DNA of 64,000 bases from Paludibacteraceae bacterium. GTDB taxonomy: Bacteria; Bacteroidota; Bacteroidia; Bacteroidales; Paludibacteraceae. The notes under the pieces are model-generated. The model was not told where the DNA came from. It searched no databases and saw nothing but the letters and a program-made list of their open reading frames with translations. Of this stretch, positions 1-10,749 are shown in pieces (position 1 is the stretch's first letter; each line of letters begins with the position of its first letter). Where the stretch lies: the NCBI GenBank assembly GCA_017454915.1, contig JAFTCC010000021.1, positions 60,539 to 124,538 on the forward strand, in the 5' to 3' direction. A program made the position numbers and the translations under genes.

Positions 1-3000
1 AATGTTACGAATATCGTTTATAATGGTAGCGCGACAGGTTCTCCTTGGGGAGCACGGAACGTGAACGGTTATGTTGACGGTTATCTTGTGTATAGCGATG
101 CGAGCAAGACACAATTACTTGCATGTTCTGCCGCAGCAATTGGTTTAATCACCATCCCCGAGAGCGTGACGAGCATTGGAAATAGTGCTTTCTATGGCTG
201 CAATAATCTTCAATATATAGTGTATGGTGGTTCTGCAATTGGCAGTCCGTGGGGAGCTAACTGTAGCGTTTGTGCAGCAAAAGAGGGTTTATTATTATTT
301 AGCGATGTAGAAAAAACGCAGCTCGTCAAATGTCTAACAGAAGCAACAGGTGATATTACCATCCCCGAGAGCGTGACGAGTATCGGAGATAATGCTTTCT
401 ATGAATGCAGTGGTCTTACGAGCGTGACCATCCCAAACAGCGTGACGAGTATCGGAGATAATGCTTTCTCTGGCTGCACTGGTCTTACGAGTGTGACCAT
501 CGGCAACAGCGTGACAAGCATAGGAAATAGTGCTTTCTCTGAATGCAGTGGGCTTACGAGCGTAACCATCGGCAACAGCGTGACGAGCATTGGAAATAGT
601 GCTTTCTATGGCTGCAGCGGTCTGACGAGTGTGACCATCCCAAACAGCGTGACAAGCATTGGAGAGGGGGCTTTCGCAGGCTGCAGTGGTCTTACAAGCG
701 TGGTTTGGAATGCGAAAGATTGTACTGATACTCCTCCCTTCGATAACTCCACCCAAATAACATCTTTCGTATTTGGAAGTGCGGTAGAGCATATTCCTGC
801 TAATTTGTGCTATGGTATGACAGGTCTTACAAGTATTGTCGTCCCCGAGAGCGTGACGAGTATCGGAAATGATGCTTTCTATAATGTTACGAATATAGTT
901 TATAATGGTAGCGCAACAGGTTCTCCTTGGGGAGCACGGAGCGTGAACGGTTATGTTGACGGTTATCTTGTGTATAGCGATGCGAGTAAGACACAATTAC
1001 TTGCATGCTCTGCCGCAGCAACTGGTTTAATCACCATCCCCGAGAGCGTGACGAGTATCGGAGATTATGCTTTCCGTGACTGCACAGGTCTTACGAGTGT
1101 GACCATCCCCAATGGCGTGAAGAGCATAGGAGGTAGTGCCTTCAATGGCTGCGATGGTCTTACAAGCGTGGTATGGAACGCAAAGAATTGTGCTGATTTT
1201 ACTTCTTCATCAAATTCTCCCTTCTATAGCATACGCACCCAAATAACATCATTCGAGATTGGAAGTGTGGTAGAGCATATTCCTGGTTATTTATGCTACG
1301 GTATGAAAGGTCTTACGAGTGTTACCATCCCCAACAGCGTGACGAGCATTGGTAACTATGCTTTCTATGGCTGCACAGGTCTTACGAGCGTGACCATACC
1401 CAACAGCGTGACGAGCATAGGATATGATGCTTTCGCTGGCTGCAGTGGTCTTACGAGCGTGACCATCCCAAACAGCGTGACGAGCATAGGAAGTTATGCT
1501 TTCTCTAGCTGCACTGGTCTTACGAGCGTGACCATCGGCAACAGCGTGACGAGCATAGGAAATAGTGCTTTCTCTGAATGCAGTGGGCTTACGAGCGTAA
1601 CCATCGGCAACAGCGTGACGAGCATAGGAAATTCAGCTTTCACGGATTGCGATGGGCTTACGAGCGTGAATATAACAGATATAGCAGCTTGGTGCGGAAT
1701 AAGTTTTGGGAATGCAGGGTCGAATCCTTTATCCTCTGCTCATAATTTATATCTGAATGGCACTAAAGTTACGGATTTGATAATTCCCAATGGAGTTACT
1801 GGCATAGGAAATTTTGCTTTCTGGAATTGTAACAGCCTTACGAGCGTGACCATCCCCAACAGCGTGACGAGCATTGGAAGTTCTGCGTTCTCGGGCTGTA
1901 CTGGCTTGACTAACGTGAAAATAAACGATATTTCAGTTTGGTGCGGAATAAGTTTTTCGGATGACGCTTCGAATCCTTTATCCTCTGCTCATAATTTATA
2001 TCTGAATGGCACTAAAGTTACGGATTTGATAATTCCCGATGGAGTTATGAGCATTAGAAATTATGCTTTCTATGACTGCACAGGGCTTACGAGCGTGGTT
2101 ATAGGCAACAGCGTGACGACCATTGGAAATAATGCTTTCTCTAAGTGCAGTGGTTTGACGAGCGTGACGATACACAACAGCGTGACGAGCATAGGAGATT
2201 GGGCTTTCTGGAGCTGCAGTGGTCTTACGAGCGTAATCATCCCCGATGGCGTGACGAGAATAGGGAATTGGGCTTTCAATAGCTGCAGTGGTTTGACTAG
2301 TGTGACCATCCCAAACAGCGTGACGAGCATAGGAACTTATTCGTTTTCCGGTTGCAGCGGACTCCAGAATATATTTTTACAAAGTGCCATACCTCCTTAC
2401 ATAAGAACAAAATATGAAAGTTGCGGCAAAGAGTATTTCACATCTACCACAATTCCGATTTATGTTCCATTTCAGAGTGTGGATGAATACTTATCATCAA
2501 ACTGCTGGGGGCGTTATAATATCCAGAGTTCACTCGCTGTTGAAAAGGTGTTGGCACCTACAAGCGTCGTTATGACATTAGACGATATGTATAGTGCTAA
2601 TGATGATGTAGATATTGTTTCCGTTGGCGTTGACGGCGGCGAGATGATTGAGGGCAATACGATGGAGTACATAGGATTGGAGCCGGAAAGCGAATATGCG
2701 GATGTTCCTATTGCGATATTGCTATCGTCAGGCGATGTGGTTAAGACTTCGGTGTCATTCACCACTACAGCCTTGACGCTCAATACACTTCCTTCCAAGG
2801 CGGTGTCAAGCAATACGGCGATACTGCTTGCCGAGACCAACATGTCCGACTCGGAGGTGAGCTGTGGTTTCGAGTGGAAGCGCAACGACGCGCCTGACGA
2901 CATGGCAGGCACAATGGTTTACTGCCCGGTGGCAAACGGCATGATGGCTGGCAGGCTCAAGGGACTGAAAGATGATGTCTATTACAAGTACCGCGCATTC

Positions 3001-3555
3001 TACAAGTCGTCAGCCGACAATATGCACTACGGCAGCTGGCAGTACATATTCACCGGCGACAACGCTGTTGAGTTTGACCCCGTGCTTTACACCTATGCAG
3101 CCTCTTCTGTGAGCGAGAGTGGTGCCACGCTGCGCGGTTATGCGCTTGCCGGCTCTGATGACTTCACGGAGCAGGGCTTTGAGTACTGGATTGACAGCCG
3201 TGTGGACAACCAGCAAGAGGCCGCGTCCGCCCAGATGCGCGCGCCGGTGGCTAACGCTGAACATCATAGGGTTCAGGCGACGGGCATAGCTATGAAGGTC
3301 GGCATCACCGGACTTGACGAGGGCACGGTTTACAAGTATCGCACCTATGCCAAGATAGGACAGCAGACGGTTTACGGAGCGGAGATGTCGTTCACGACAA
3401 AGGGCGTGTGGATTGAACCCACCGCACTTGAGGGCGTGGTGGACGCTGACGAGGCTTCATTAAAACCACGCAAGGTGATTGAAAACGGACGAATTGTCAT
3501 CATCATGCCCGACGGCAGGAAATATGACGTGACGGGCAGGGCATTAGGCAAATAA
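1..3555 (+). CDS. BspA-like leucine-rich-repeat surface protein, 5' end cut off by the window
   Basis: The reading frame is open from base 1, so the true start lies outside the window; the GTG at 61 is merely the first possible start codon. About the first 820 residues are roughly 23-residue LRR_5 (BspA / Treponema pallidum type) repeats around LTSVTIPNSVTSIGxxAF, broken by spacer units (SAxGSPWGA, ISVWCGISF and similar). After these come two fibronectin-III-like stretches without repeats and a short tail ending MPDGRKYDVTGRAL. Related Bacteroidales proteins end this way, perhaps as a degenerate sorting tail. BspA proteins are surface adhesins that bind fibronectin, fibrinogen or host cells; the ligand here is unknown. 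Several repeat blocks are almost identical at DNA level, which suggests recent internal duplication. The last kilobase uses GC-richer codons than the repeat part. A strong terminator follows. Confidence 0.9.
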   Translation, partial: NVTNIVYNGSATGSPWGARNVNGYVDGYLVYSDASKTQLLACSAAAIGLITIPESVTSIGNSAFYGCNNLQYIVYGGSAIGSPWGANCSVCAAKEGLLLFSDVEKTQLVKCLTEATGDITIPESVTSIGDNAFYECSGLTSVTIPNSVTSIGDNAFSGCTGLTSVTIGNSVTSIGNSAFSECSGLTSVTIGNSVTSIGNSAFYGCSGLTSVTIPNSVTSIGEGAFAGCSGLTSVVWNAKDCTDTPPFDNSTQITSFVFGSAVEHIPANLCYGMTGLTSIVVPESVTSIGNDAFYNVTNIVYNGSATGSPWGARSVNGYVDGYLVYSDASKTQLLACSAAATGLITIPESVTSIGDYAFRDCTGLTSVTIPNGVKSIGGSAFNGCDGLTSVVWNAKNCADFTSSSNSPFYSIRTQITSFEIGSVVEHIPGYLCYGMKGLTSVTIPNSVTSIGNYAFYGCTGLTSVTIPNSVTSIGYDAFAGCSGLTSVTIPNSVTSIGSYAFSSCTGLTSVTIGNSVTSIGNSAFSECSGLTSVTIGNSVTSIGNSAFTDCDGLTSVNITDIAAWCGISFGNAGSNPLSSAHNLYLNGTKVTDLIIPNGVTGIGNFAFWNCNSLTSVTIPNSVTSIGSSAFSGCTGLTNVKINDISVWCGISFSDDASNPLSSAHNLYLNGTKVTDLIIPDGVMSIRNYAFYDCTGLTSVVIGNSVTTIGNNAFSKCSGLTSVTIHNSVTSIGDWAFWSCSGLTSVIIPDGVTRIGNWAFNSCSGLTSVTIPNSVTSIGTYSFSGCSGLQNIFLQSAIPPYIRTKYESCGKEYFTSTTIPIYVPFQSVDEYLSSNCWGRYNIQSSLAVEKVLAPTSVVMTLDDMYSANDDVDIVSVGVDGGEMIEGNTMEYIGLEPESEYADVPIAILLSSGDVVKTSVSFTTTALTLNTLPSKAVSSNTAILLAETNMSDSEVSCGFEWKRNDAPDDMAGTMVYCPVANGMMAGRLKGLKDDVYYKYRAFYKSSADNMHYGSWQYIFTGDNAVEFDPVLYTYAASSVSESGATLRGYALAGSDDFTEQGFEYWIDSRVDNQQEAASAQMRAPVANAEHHRVQATGIAMKVGITGLDEGTVYKYRTYAKIGQQTVYGAEMSFTTKGVWIEPTALEGVVDADEASLKPRKVIENGRIVIIMPDGRKYDVTGRALGK

Positions 3556-3575
3556 TTGGCGTAATTATATAAGCA

Positions 3576-3607
3576 AAAACTGCGGGGCTTCTGTTCCGCA
3601 GTTTTTT
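3576..3607 (+). terminator. Rho-independent terminator of the BspA-like gene
   Basis: Ten-base perfect inverted repeat (AAAACTGCGG, 10-nt loop, CCGCAGTTTT) running into T7, 20 bases after the stop codon. Confidence 0.85.
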
Positions 3608-3716
3608 ATGCCACCTCCATATCTCCATTTGTCCGTAGAAATCCCCCAAAATTCTGATTTTTGCGGAAACAGTTGTTGTGTCTATACGTGTTTTGAGTTG
3701 GCGAGGCGTACAAAAG

Positions 3717-3748
3717 TTTGTGTGTTTGCAATAAAATTTGTAATTTTG
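3717..3748 (+). promoter_or_regulatory. Bacteroidota-type promoter of secA
   Basis: TTTG at 3717-3720, 20-bp gap, TAATTTTG at 3741-3748. This matches the -33 TTTG / -7 TAnnTTTG consensus of the Bacteroidota primary sigma factor. Transcription should begin near 3755, about 40 bases before the secA ATG. Confidence 0.8.
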
Positions 3749-3792
3749 CAGTTAAATTAAAATTATGACACTGAAAAAATAATTAGTTGATA

Positions 3793-6700
3793 ATGAGCTT
3801 TTTTGATTTTTTAAGCAAGATTTTTGGCAACAAGAGCCAGCGTGACTTGCGTGCCATCCAGCCATACGTTGATAAGATTAAGGCTGTTTATCCTGAAATA
3901 GAGAAACTTGATAATGACGGTCTTCGCGCCCGTTCTGTCGATTTGCAGAAGCGCATAGCAGACTATGTTGCGGAGCAGAAAAAGCACATAGAAGACTTGC
4001 GCTCAAGCATCGAGGCGCTCCCGATAGAGAAGCGCGAAAGTGTTTTCCGTGAGATAGACAAGGAGAAAAAGCGCTTGCTTGACCTTTATGAAGAGGTACT
4101 GCTTGACGTGCTCCCGGAGGCTTTTGCTGTTATTAAGTCAACAGCAGCGCGTTTTGCCGCTAACGAGCATGTCGTGGTGACAGCCACAGACTTTGACCGC
4201 GACTTGTCTATAGACCATGACTTTGTTACAATAGATGGTGACAAGGCTGTTTATCAGAACCACTGGATAGCCGGTGGAAATGAAATAAAATGGGACATGG
4301 TTCATTATGACGTTCAGCTGATAGGCGGCGTCGTTCTCCATCAGGGCAAGATAGCCGAGATGGCGACAGGTGAAGGTAAGACCCTTGTGGCGACCCTGCC
4401 CGTGTTCCTCAACGCGCTGACGCACAATGGTGTGCATGTGGTTACCGTCAACGATTATCTCGCCAAGCGTGACGCCGAGTGGATGGGACCTTTGTACATG
4501 TTCCACGGCCTTTCTGTTGACTGCATAGACAAGCATGCTCCTAATTCCGACGAGCGGCGTAAGGCCTACCGCGCCGACATCACATTCGGCACGAACAATG
4601 AGTTTGGTTTTGACTACTTGCGTGACAACATGGCGACCAGTCCTCTTGACCTTGTGCAGCGCGAACATAACTTTGCGATAGTGGACGAGGTTGACTCGGT
4701 GCTGATAGATGATGCGCGGACGCCGTTGATTATTTCAGGTCCTGTATCGCGTAAGACCGACCAAATGTATGATGAGTATAAGGGCAGGGTGGAGCAGCTG
4801 TATAAGGCTCAGACGGCACTGGCCACAAAGTTGCTCATTGAGGCACGCGAGAAAATGAAGTCGGAAGACAAGCAAGTGCATGAGGAAGGCACGCTTGCGC
4901 TGTTCCGCTCATATAAAGCACATCCGAAAAACAAGGCTTTGATAAAATACCTCTCTGAACCCGGCATCAAAGTTCAGATGCAGAAAATCGAGGAGTATTA
5001 CATGCAGGAGAACAACAAGCGAATGCCTGAGGCAACAGATGTTCTCTACTTTGTGATAGACGAGAAGAACAAACAGATAGACCTGACAGACAAAGGCATC
5101 GAGGTTCTGACCGGAAACTCGGAGGATCCCAACTTCTTTGTGCTGCCCGATGTCGGCTCTGAGATTGCAGAACTTGAGAATGAAAACCTCACAGCCGAAG
5201 AGAAAGAGATACGCCAAGACGCGATAATGCAGAACTACTCTGTCAAGCAGGAGCGCGTGCACACTATTCACCAACTGCTGAAAGCCTATTCGCTGTTTGA
5301 AAACAATGTTGACTATGTGATAATGAACGGTGAGGTCAAGATAGTTGACGAGCAGACCGGCCGTATAATGGAAGGTCGCCGCTGGTCTGACGGACTTCAC
5401 CAAGCCGTAGAAGCCAAGGAAAACGTCAAGGTAGAGGCTGCCACTCAGACGTTTGCGACCATCACTCTGCAGAATTACTTCAGAATGTACCACAAACTGT
5501 CGGGCATGACCGGTACTGCCGAAACGGAGGCAGGTGAGTTCTGGGACATATATAAGCTTGACGTGGTTGTGATTCCGACCAACAAGCCTGTTCAGCGTAT
5601 AGACATGAACGACCGCGTTTACCGCACCAAGCGCGAGAAGTACAGCGCCGTGATTGAAGAGGTACAGCGTCTTGTGTCGCTGGGTCGTCCGGTGCTTGTG
5701 GGCACCACGTCGGTTGACGACTCGGAATTGTTGAGCCCTATGCTTCAGATGCGCAAAATTCCTCATAACGTGCTGAACGCCAAGCAGCATGAGCGTGAGG
5801 CAAACATCGTAGCAGAAGCCGGTCATCCGGGCGTTGTAACGATAGCCACCAACATGGCCGGCCGTGGTACGGATATTAAGCTTACGCCCGAAGTGCGTAA
5901 AGCCGGAGGCCTTGCTATTCTTGGCACCACGCGTCACGAATCGCGTCGTGTGGACCGTCAGTTGCGTGGCCGTGCCGGTCGTCAAGGCGACCCGGGTTCG
6001 TCGGTGTTCTTCGTGTCGCTTGAGGACAGCCTGATGCGCCTCTTCGGCGGTGACAAGATAGCGCCTATCATGGACAAACTTGGACTTGAGGACGGCGAAG
6101 TGATTGAACACAAACTAATAAACCGCACCATTGAGCGCGCTCAGAAGAAAGTTGAGAACAACAACTTCGGAATGCGAAAACGTTTGCTCGAATACGACGA
6201 CGTGATGAACGCCCAACGTAATGTGATTTACTCCAAACGCCGTCATGCGCTAATGGGTGAGCGCATAGGCGTTGACATCACCAATATGGTGTACGACCTT
6301 TCGGACTCTTTGCTCGATGAGGCTCGACAAATGAAGAGCTACGACCTGCTGAAGCAAAGGGCCCTGAATATGTTCTCAATTGATTTGCCGTTTAGCGAGA
6401 CCGAGTATTACAATGGCCGCTCGCGCGACTTGGCGGACAAATTGGCGGCCGCTGCACTTGAGTCGTTCAAGCACAAGATGGATGTGCTGGCCAAGGTGGC
6501 ATATCCCGTCATCAAGCGCGTGTATGAGGAAAAAGGCGAGCAGTATAAGGAAATCCTCGTGCCAATCACCGACGGCAGGCTCGTATATAACATTCGCGTA
6601 AATCTTGAGGATGCATATAAGACAGAAGGTCAGGAAGTTGTTAAGTCGTTTGAGCGCCGCATGCTGCTCTATGTGGTAGATGACTTGTGGAAAGACCACC

Positions 6701-7110
6701 TGCTGCGCCTTGATGACTTGAAGCAAGAGGTCCAGAATGCGTCATACGAACAAAAAGATCCACTGGTGATATACAAGAACGAGTCATTCCACATGTTCAG
6801 TGAAATGATGGCTCAATATAACCAGCGCGTGATAACGATTTTGATGCGCGGCAGAATTCCTATCGACCCTTCAGAAGAAGTTAAGCAAGCGCAGGCCGAG
6901 CGGCGTCAGGACTACAGCAAATACCGCACGCAGAAAGATGAGGCTCAAACGGCCGAACAACGTGCCGCAAGCGCCGCGTCAGGACGTGACACAAGGGAAC
7001 AGTCTGTTACCTCACCGATTCGCAGAATAGAGAAAAAAGTGGGGCGCAACGACCTTTGCCCGTGCGGCTCTGGCAAGAAGTATAAGAACTGTCATGGTAA
7101 GGATCTGTAA
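3793..7110 (+). CDS. secA: Preprotein translocase ATPase SecA
   Basis: SecA drives secretory proteins through the SecYEG channel using ATP. The 1105-residue product carries the Walker A motif MATGEGKT near residue 190, a DEVDSVLID Walker B near 298, the [10 protein letters not shown] motif of the second RecA-like domain, and a C-terminal zinc-binding [13 protein letters not shown] that in other bacteria binds SecB and phospholipid. The protein is longer than E. coli SecA (about 900 residues), as is usual in Bacteroidota, through an insertion around residues 330-450. I chose ATG 3793; a TTG at 3787 is in frame but less likely. It is the first gene of a probable secA-lgt-rnr-hslR run. Confidence 0.98.
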   Translation: MSFFDFLSKIFGNKSQRDLRAIQPYVDKIKAVYPEIEKLDNDGLRARSVDLQKRIADYVAEQKKHIEDLRSSIEALPIEKRESVFREIDKEKKRLLDLYEEVLLDVLPEAFAVIKSTAARFAANEHVVVTATDFDRDLSIDHDFVTIDGDKAVYQNHWIAGGNEIKWDMVHYDVQLIGGVVLHQGKIAEMATGEGKTLVATLPVFLNALTHNGVHVVTVNDYLAKRDAEWMGPLYMFHGLSVDCIDKHAPNSDERRKAYRADITFGTNNEFGFDYLRDNMATSPLDLVQREHNFAIVDEVDSVLIDDARTPLIISGPVSRKTDQMYDEYKGRVEQLYKAQTALATKLLIEAREKMKSEDKQVHEEGTLALFRSYKAHPKNKALIKYLSEPGIKVQMQKIEEYYMQENNKRMPEATDVLYFVIDEKNKQIDLTDKGIEVLTGNSEDPNFFVLPDVGSEIAELENENLTAEEKEIRQDAIMQNYSVKQERVHTIHQLLKAYSLFENNVDYVIMNGEVKIVDEQTGRIMEGRRWSDGLHQAVEAKENVKVEAATQTFATITLQNYFRMYHKLSGMTGTAETEAGEFWDIYKLDVVVIPTNKPVQRIDMNDRVYRTKREKYSAVIEEVQRLVSLGRPVLVGTTSVDDSELLSPMLQMRKIPHNVLNAKQHEREANIVAEAGHPGVVTIATNMAGRGTDIKLTPEVRKAGGLAILGTTRHESRRVDRQLRGRAGRQGDPGSSVFFVSLEDSLMRLFGGDKIAPIMDKLGLEDGEVIEHKLINRTIERAQKKVENNNFGMRKRLLEYDDVMNAQRNVIYSKRRHALMGERIGVDITNMVYDLSDSLLDEARQMKSYDLLKQRALNMFSIDLPFSETEYYNGRSRDLADKLAAAALESFKHKMDVLAKVAYPVIKRVYEEKGEQYKEILVPITDGRLVYNIRVNLEDAYKTEGQEVVKSFERRMLLYVVDDLWKDHLLRLDDLKQEVQNASYEQKDPLVIYKNESFHMFSEMMAQYNQRVITILMRGRIPIDPSEEVKQAQAERRQDYSKYRTQKDEAQTAEQRAASAASGRDTREQSVTSPIRRIEKKVGRNDLCPCGSGKKYKNCHGKDL

Positions 7111-7121
7111 AAAACAGAACG

Positions 7122-8141
7122 ATGTTATTATCTATAGTATGGAATGCGGAGCCGGTAATCGTTAAGTTCGGCCCACTCAAACCTCTTTGGTATATATTGG
7201 CCTGTGTAGCGTTGGCGTTAGGTCATTTTTTGATAGACCGCTATGTGCTCAAACACCGCATGAAAGGCACAGAGCTGCTTGAGTTTTTCGGGTATTATGT
7301 TCTCGGCGCTGTTATAATAGGCTGGTTTTTGCTGCGTTCGGAGATAGAGATACGTTGGTACGGCTTGTTGTGGGCCATTGGTTTATTCTTGGGAATGCTC
7401 GTTCTTCAGAAAGCCATGAAGGCAGAGAATTGTCCGCAAGAGTGGGGTGACAAGATGTTTTTTTATGCAGCTCTTGGCTGCATAATAGGCGCTCGCCTCG
7501 GGCATTGCTGGTTCTACGAGTGGCACCTCAACACAGCTCACGAGACAATGCTCGGTTTCACCCCTTCGTACATAAACCCCTACATTCAGCATCCTATGAG
7601 GCTGCTCGACATACAAGAAGGCGGTTTGTCGAGCCATGGCGGGGCAATAGGCATAATCACCGCCATGCTGCTGCTCAACCACAATACCATTAAGCGTGGC
7701 TTTATTTGGGTTATGGACAAACTGGTGCTCGGTATTTGCATCACCGGCGCGTGCATAAGGTTCGGCAACTTCATGAACTCGGAGATATATGGTAATCCGA
7801 CCGACTTGCCTTGGGGTGTGGTGTTCGCCCGCAACGGCGACACATGGGCAAGCCATCCTACACAAATTTACGAGATGCTCTATTGCCTTATAACTTTTGC
7901 GGTTCTGTGGACATTGTTTTGGAAAAAACAATTGTATCAATACGTAGGCATGATTTTCGGTGTGTTCCTCGAAGGCATATTCCTAACGCGCTTTATAATA
8001 GAGTTTATAAAGCTTGATCAAGAGGCTTTTGAGGGCAACATGGCTCTGAATATGGGGCAGATATTAAGCATTCCGTTTATCCTGTGGGGTGTTTGGTTGA
8101 TTGTGATGGCTGCCAAGCGTGGAAGAATAGTTCAAAAGTAA
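7122..8141 (+). CDS. lgt: Prolipoprotein diacylglyceryl transferase
   Basis: Lgt moves diacylglycerol from phosphatidylglycerol to the lipobox cysteine of prolipoproteins in the inner membrane, the first step in lipoprotein maturation. The 339-residue product has about seven hydrophobic segments, the H-G motif GGLSSHGGAIG near residue 168 and the family signature RFGNFMNSEIYG near 212. It begins 11 bases after secA and so probably shares its transcript. It is somewhat longer than E. coli Lgt (291), mainly because of an extra hydrophobic N-terminal part. The window encodes lipoproteins that would be its substrates (51243, 37602). Confidence 0.95.
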   Translation: MLLSIVWNAEPVIVKFGPLKPLWYILACVALALGHFLIDRYVLKHRMKGTELLEFFGYYVLGAVIIGWFLLRSEIEIRWYGLLWAIGLFLGMLVLQKAMKAENCPQEWGDKMFFYAALGCIIGARLGHCWFYEWHLNTAHETMLGFTPSYINPYIQHPMRLLDIQEGGLSSHGGAIGIITAMLLLNHNTIKRGFIWVMDKLVLGICITGACIRFGNFMNSEIYGNPTDLPWGVVFARNGDTWASHPTQIYEMLYCLITFAVLWTLFWKKQLYQYVGMIFGVFLEGIFLTRFIIEFIKLDQEAFEGNMALNMGQILSIPFILWGVWLIVMAAKRGRIVQK

Positions 8142-8149
8142 AATTAGCA

Positions 8150-10099
8150 ATGGCAAAAAAACGCAAGATTAAGAAATTCATAAGTTCGACAATAGAGGGG
8201 CGCATAGACCGTCGGGGCTTTAAGACATATCTTTTGCCCGATGATGGCGGCGACCCTATTTTCATACCCGAGCGTAAAACCAACCGCTCCATAGCAGGTG
8301 ACAGGGTAGTCGCATGCCTTTATGCGTCACGCCGTGGTCTTCAGCCGGAAGCCGAGGTTATCGATATTCTGGAACGTACCCGTACGAGTTTTGTGGGGCA
8401 GCTGGAGGTTAGCGGCCGATTGGCATTCCTTATTACCTCTAACCAAGTGATGACACCCGATATATTCATTCCGCCTGCAAAACTGCATGGGGCCAAAAAT
8501 GGTCAGATGGTGGTTGTCAAAATGCTTCACTGGCGCGAGGATGATATCAATCCCGTTGGCGAAGTGGTTGACATATTGGGCGACAAGGGTGAGAACAACG
8601 CTGAAATGCACGCCATTTTGGCTGAATTCGGGTTGCCTTACACATATCCGCACGAGGTAGAGGAGGCTGCGGAAAAAATATCAGACTCCATACCTGCTTC
8701 AGAACTCAAGCGCAGGCTTGATATGCGTGATGTGGCAACATTCACCATTGACCCTGCTGACGCGAAAGACTTTGACGATGCGCTTTCCCTCAAAGTTAAT
8801 GACGACGGCACATATCAAGTCGGAGTACACATTGCTGACGTTACGCACTATGTGAAGTTAGGTGACATAATAGACCGAGAAGCATCGTCAAGGGCAACTT
8901 CGGTTTACCTTGTTGACCGCACCGTGCCAATGCTGCCCGAAAGGCTCTGCAATAATATATGCTCACTTCGTCCTGATGAGGACAAGTTGACTTTTTCCGT
9001 CATTTTCACCATGGACAGCCAAGCCAAAGTGCTTGATTACCGCATCGCTAAGACAGTGATACGCAGCAACAGGCGTTTTGCCTACGAAGAGGCGCAGCAG
9101 GTTATTGAGACCGCTATGGGTGACTATGTTGCTGAAATTTTGTGCCTCAACGAATTAGCGCAGAAACTTCGTGCACAGCGTTTCGCAGCTGGCGCACTTG
9201 ACATTGAACGTAGTGAGCCCAAGTTTGAAATTGACGAGAAAGGCAAACCTTTGAGCGTGTATTTCAAAGAGGCGCAAGAGGCTAACCAACTCATAGAGGA
9301 GTTTATGCTGCTGGCTAACAGGACCGTAGCGCAGCATATTGGCAAGCCGGGTCGTGGGCGTAAAATAAAACCTTTCGTGTATAGGGTGCACGCCTTGCCC
9401 GACAATTTCAAGTTCCAGAAATTGTCACATTTCATCAAACGCTTTGGCTACAAGGTGAAGACTCAAGGTTCGCGGCAAACAGTTACGGAGTCAATCAATG
9501 GCGTGCTAAATAAGGTGAAAGGCAAGGCAGAACAAGATTTGATTACCAGCCTAATCCTCAAGAGTATGGCTAAGGCCGTTTACTCCACCGACAACATAGG
9601 GCACTATGGTTTGGCGTTCGACTTTTACACACATTTTACATCACCCATTCGTCGATATCCTGACGTGTTGGTGCATAGGCTTTTGTCGGAGTACATTGAC
9701 AGTTGCCGTGAGCCTAACCACAAATCGGTAACCGACAAATCTCAACTTGAGGACCTTTGCAAGCACTGTTCAAACCGCGAGCAATTGGCTGCTAACGCTG
9801 AGAGAGCGTCAATAAAGTACAAGCAGGTTGAGTATATGCAACAGTTTGTTGGTCAAGAGTTTGATGGCGTCATTTCTGGTGTGACGGAGTGGGGGCTTTA
9901 TGTCGAACTGAAAGACAATGGCATAGAGGGAATGGTGCCAATACGAGATTTGAATGATGACTACTATGTGTTTGACGAAGATAATTATTGTCTTGTCGGA
10001 CGCTCGTCGGGTAGGACATATCAGCTGAGTTCTCCAATCCGGATTCGCGTGGTAGAGGCAAACTTGAACAAAAAGCAACTTGATTTTGAGTTGGCTTAA
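8150..10099 (+). CDS. rnr: Ribonuclease R (RNB-family 3'-5' exoribonuclease), N-terminally short
   Basis: RNase R degrades structured RNA from the 3' end. The 649-residue product has cold-shock-like OB domains, the RNB catalytic domain with FTIDPADAKDFDDA near residue 200 (the magnesium-binding aspartates) and a C-terminal S1 domain from about residue 565. The start at ATG 8150, eight bases after lgt, gives a lysine-rich beginning MAKKRKIKKF that goes directly into the first OB domain. Bacteroidota RNase R proteins usually have about 700 residues and open with a winged helix-turn-helix (HTH_12), which is missing here. The frame stays open upstream only inside lgt and shows no such domain. The absence looks real but could affect helicase activity or regulation. 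Confidence 0.92.
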   Translation: MAKKRKIKKFISSTIEGRIDRRGFKTYLLPDDGGDPIFIPERKTNRSIAGDRVVACLYASRRGLQPEAEVIDILERTRTSFVGQLEVSGRLAFLITSNQVMTPDIFIPPAKLHGAKNGQMVVVKMLHWREDDINPVGEVVDILGDKGENNAEMHAILAEFGLPYTYPHEVEEAAEKISDSIPASELKRRLDMRDVATFTIDPADAKDFDDALSLKVNDDGTYQVGVHIADVTHYVKLGDIIDREASSRATSVYLVDRTVPMLPERLCNNICSLRPDEDKLTFSVIFTMDSQAKVLDYRIAKTVIRSNRRFAYEEAQQVIETAMGDYVAEILCLNELAQKLRAQRFAAGALDIERSEPKFEIDEKGKPLSVYFKEAQEANQLIEEFMLLANRTVAQHIGKPGRGRKIKPFVYRVHALPDNFKFQKLSHFIKRFGYKVKTQGSRQTVTESINGVLNKVKGKAEQDLITSLILKSMAKAVYSTDNIGHYGLAFDFYTHFTSPIRRYPDVLVHRLLSEYIDSCREPNHKSVTDKSQLEDLCKHCSNREQLAANAERASIKYKQVEYMQQFVGQEFDGVISGVTEWGLYVELKDNGIEGMVPIRDLNDDYYVFDEDNYCLVGRSSGRTYQLSSPIRIRVVEANLNKKQLDFELA

Positions 10100-10111
10100 A
10101 AATGTTTTAAG

Positions 10112-10618
10112 ATGGAACAGATCAGAGTTGATAAGTGGTTATGGACAATGCGTCTTTTTAAAACCCGTTCGCTCGCCGCAGAAGCTTGCAAAAAAGGTTG
10201 GATAATGCGTGACGGTAAAGTGCTGAAACCTGCTCATACTGTAGATGTGGGGCAAATAATTACCGTAAAACGCAATCCCGTGCTTTACTCTTTTAGGATT
10301 ACACGGCTGGCACACACCCGTTTAGGGGCTAAACTGGTGCCTGAATATATGGACAATGTAACCACACCGGAGCAACTTGAAATATTGCGCCTGCAGCAGA
10401 TTTCAAACGCTTTGGGCCGCGCGCGTGGAACAGGAAGACCGACGAAAAAAGAACGCCGCGACCTTGAGCAGTTCATTGAGTCTGACTACGGACTTGAGGG
10501 AGGATGGGACTGGCTTGATGATGACGGGCAAGATGAGATTGACCCCAATCCAGAACACGATTTTGATTGGCTGCATGAAGATGATGAGATTGATGAAATT
10601 GATGAAGATTTGGAATAA
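10112..10618 (+). CDS. hslR: S4-domain RNA-binding protein, Hsp15 family
   Basis: Hsp15 (HslR) binds stalled 50S subunits carrying peptidyl-tRNA and helps recycle them. The 168-residue product begins with an S4 domain (RVDKWLWTMRLFKTRSLAA, then GWIMRDGKVLKPAHTVDVGQ), followed by a basic stretch with GRARGTGRPTKKERRDLEQF and a very acidic tail (DDDGQDEIDPNPEHDFDW and on). The acidic tail is common in Bacteroidales members. It starts 12 bases after rnr and ends the run of genes that begins with secA. Confidence 0.85.
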   Translation: MEQIRVDKWLWTMRLFKTRSLAAEACKKGWIMRDGKVLKPAHTVDVGQIITVKRNPVLYSFRITRLAHTRLGAKLVPEYMDNVTTPEQLEILRLQQISNALGRARGTGRPTKKERRDLEQFIESDYGLEGGWDWLDDDGQDEIDPNPEHDFDWLHEDDEIDEIDEDLE

Positions 10619-10657
10619 AACCAAATTTTATATCTGATAAAAATTATGACACCTGTT

Positions 10658-10690
10658 AAATTGCACAAATCTTCCCGTTTTGTGCAATTT
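10658..10690 (+). terminator. Rho-independent terminator after hslR
   Basis: Twelve-base perfect inverted repeat (AAATTGCACAAA, 9-nt loop, TTTGTGCAATTT). Its downstream edge touches the -33 element of the etfB promoter. Confidence 0.75.
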
Positions 10691-10692
10691 TA

Positions 10693-10724
10693 TTTGTGCG
10701 TTTGAAAAAATATGACTACCTTTG
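10693..10724 (+). promoter_or_regulatory. Bacteroidota-type promoter of etfB-etfA-acd
   Basis: TTTG at 10693-10696, 20-bp gap, TACCTTTG at 10717-10724, with the etfB ATG 26 bases downstream. Confidence 0.8.
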
Positions 10725-10749
10725 CAGAAGAAACATAAAACAACATTAT

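Noticed and set aside
334..996. Long antisense reading frames inside the BspA-like gene
   Set aside because: They arise from the repeated codon pattern of the sense gene and show no domain or independent start signal.
370..2340. Regular 69-bp DNA repeats that might be taken for a CRISPR or satellite array
   Set aside because: They are in frame, code 23-residue LRR_5 units and vary in codon-neutral ways; there are no spacers of unrelated sequence.
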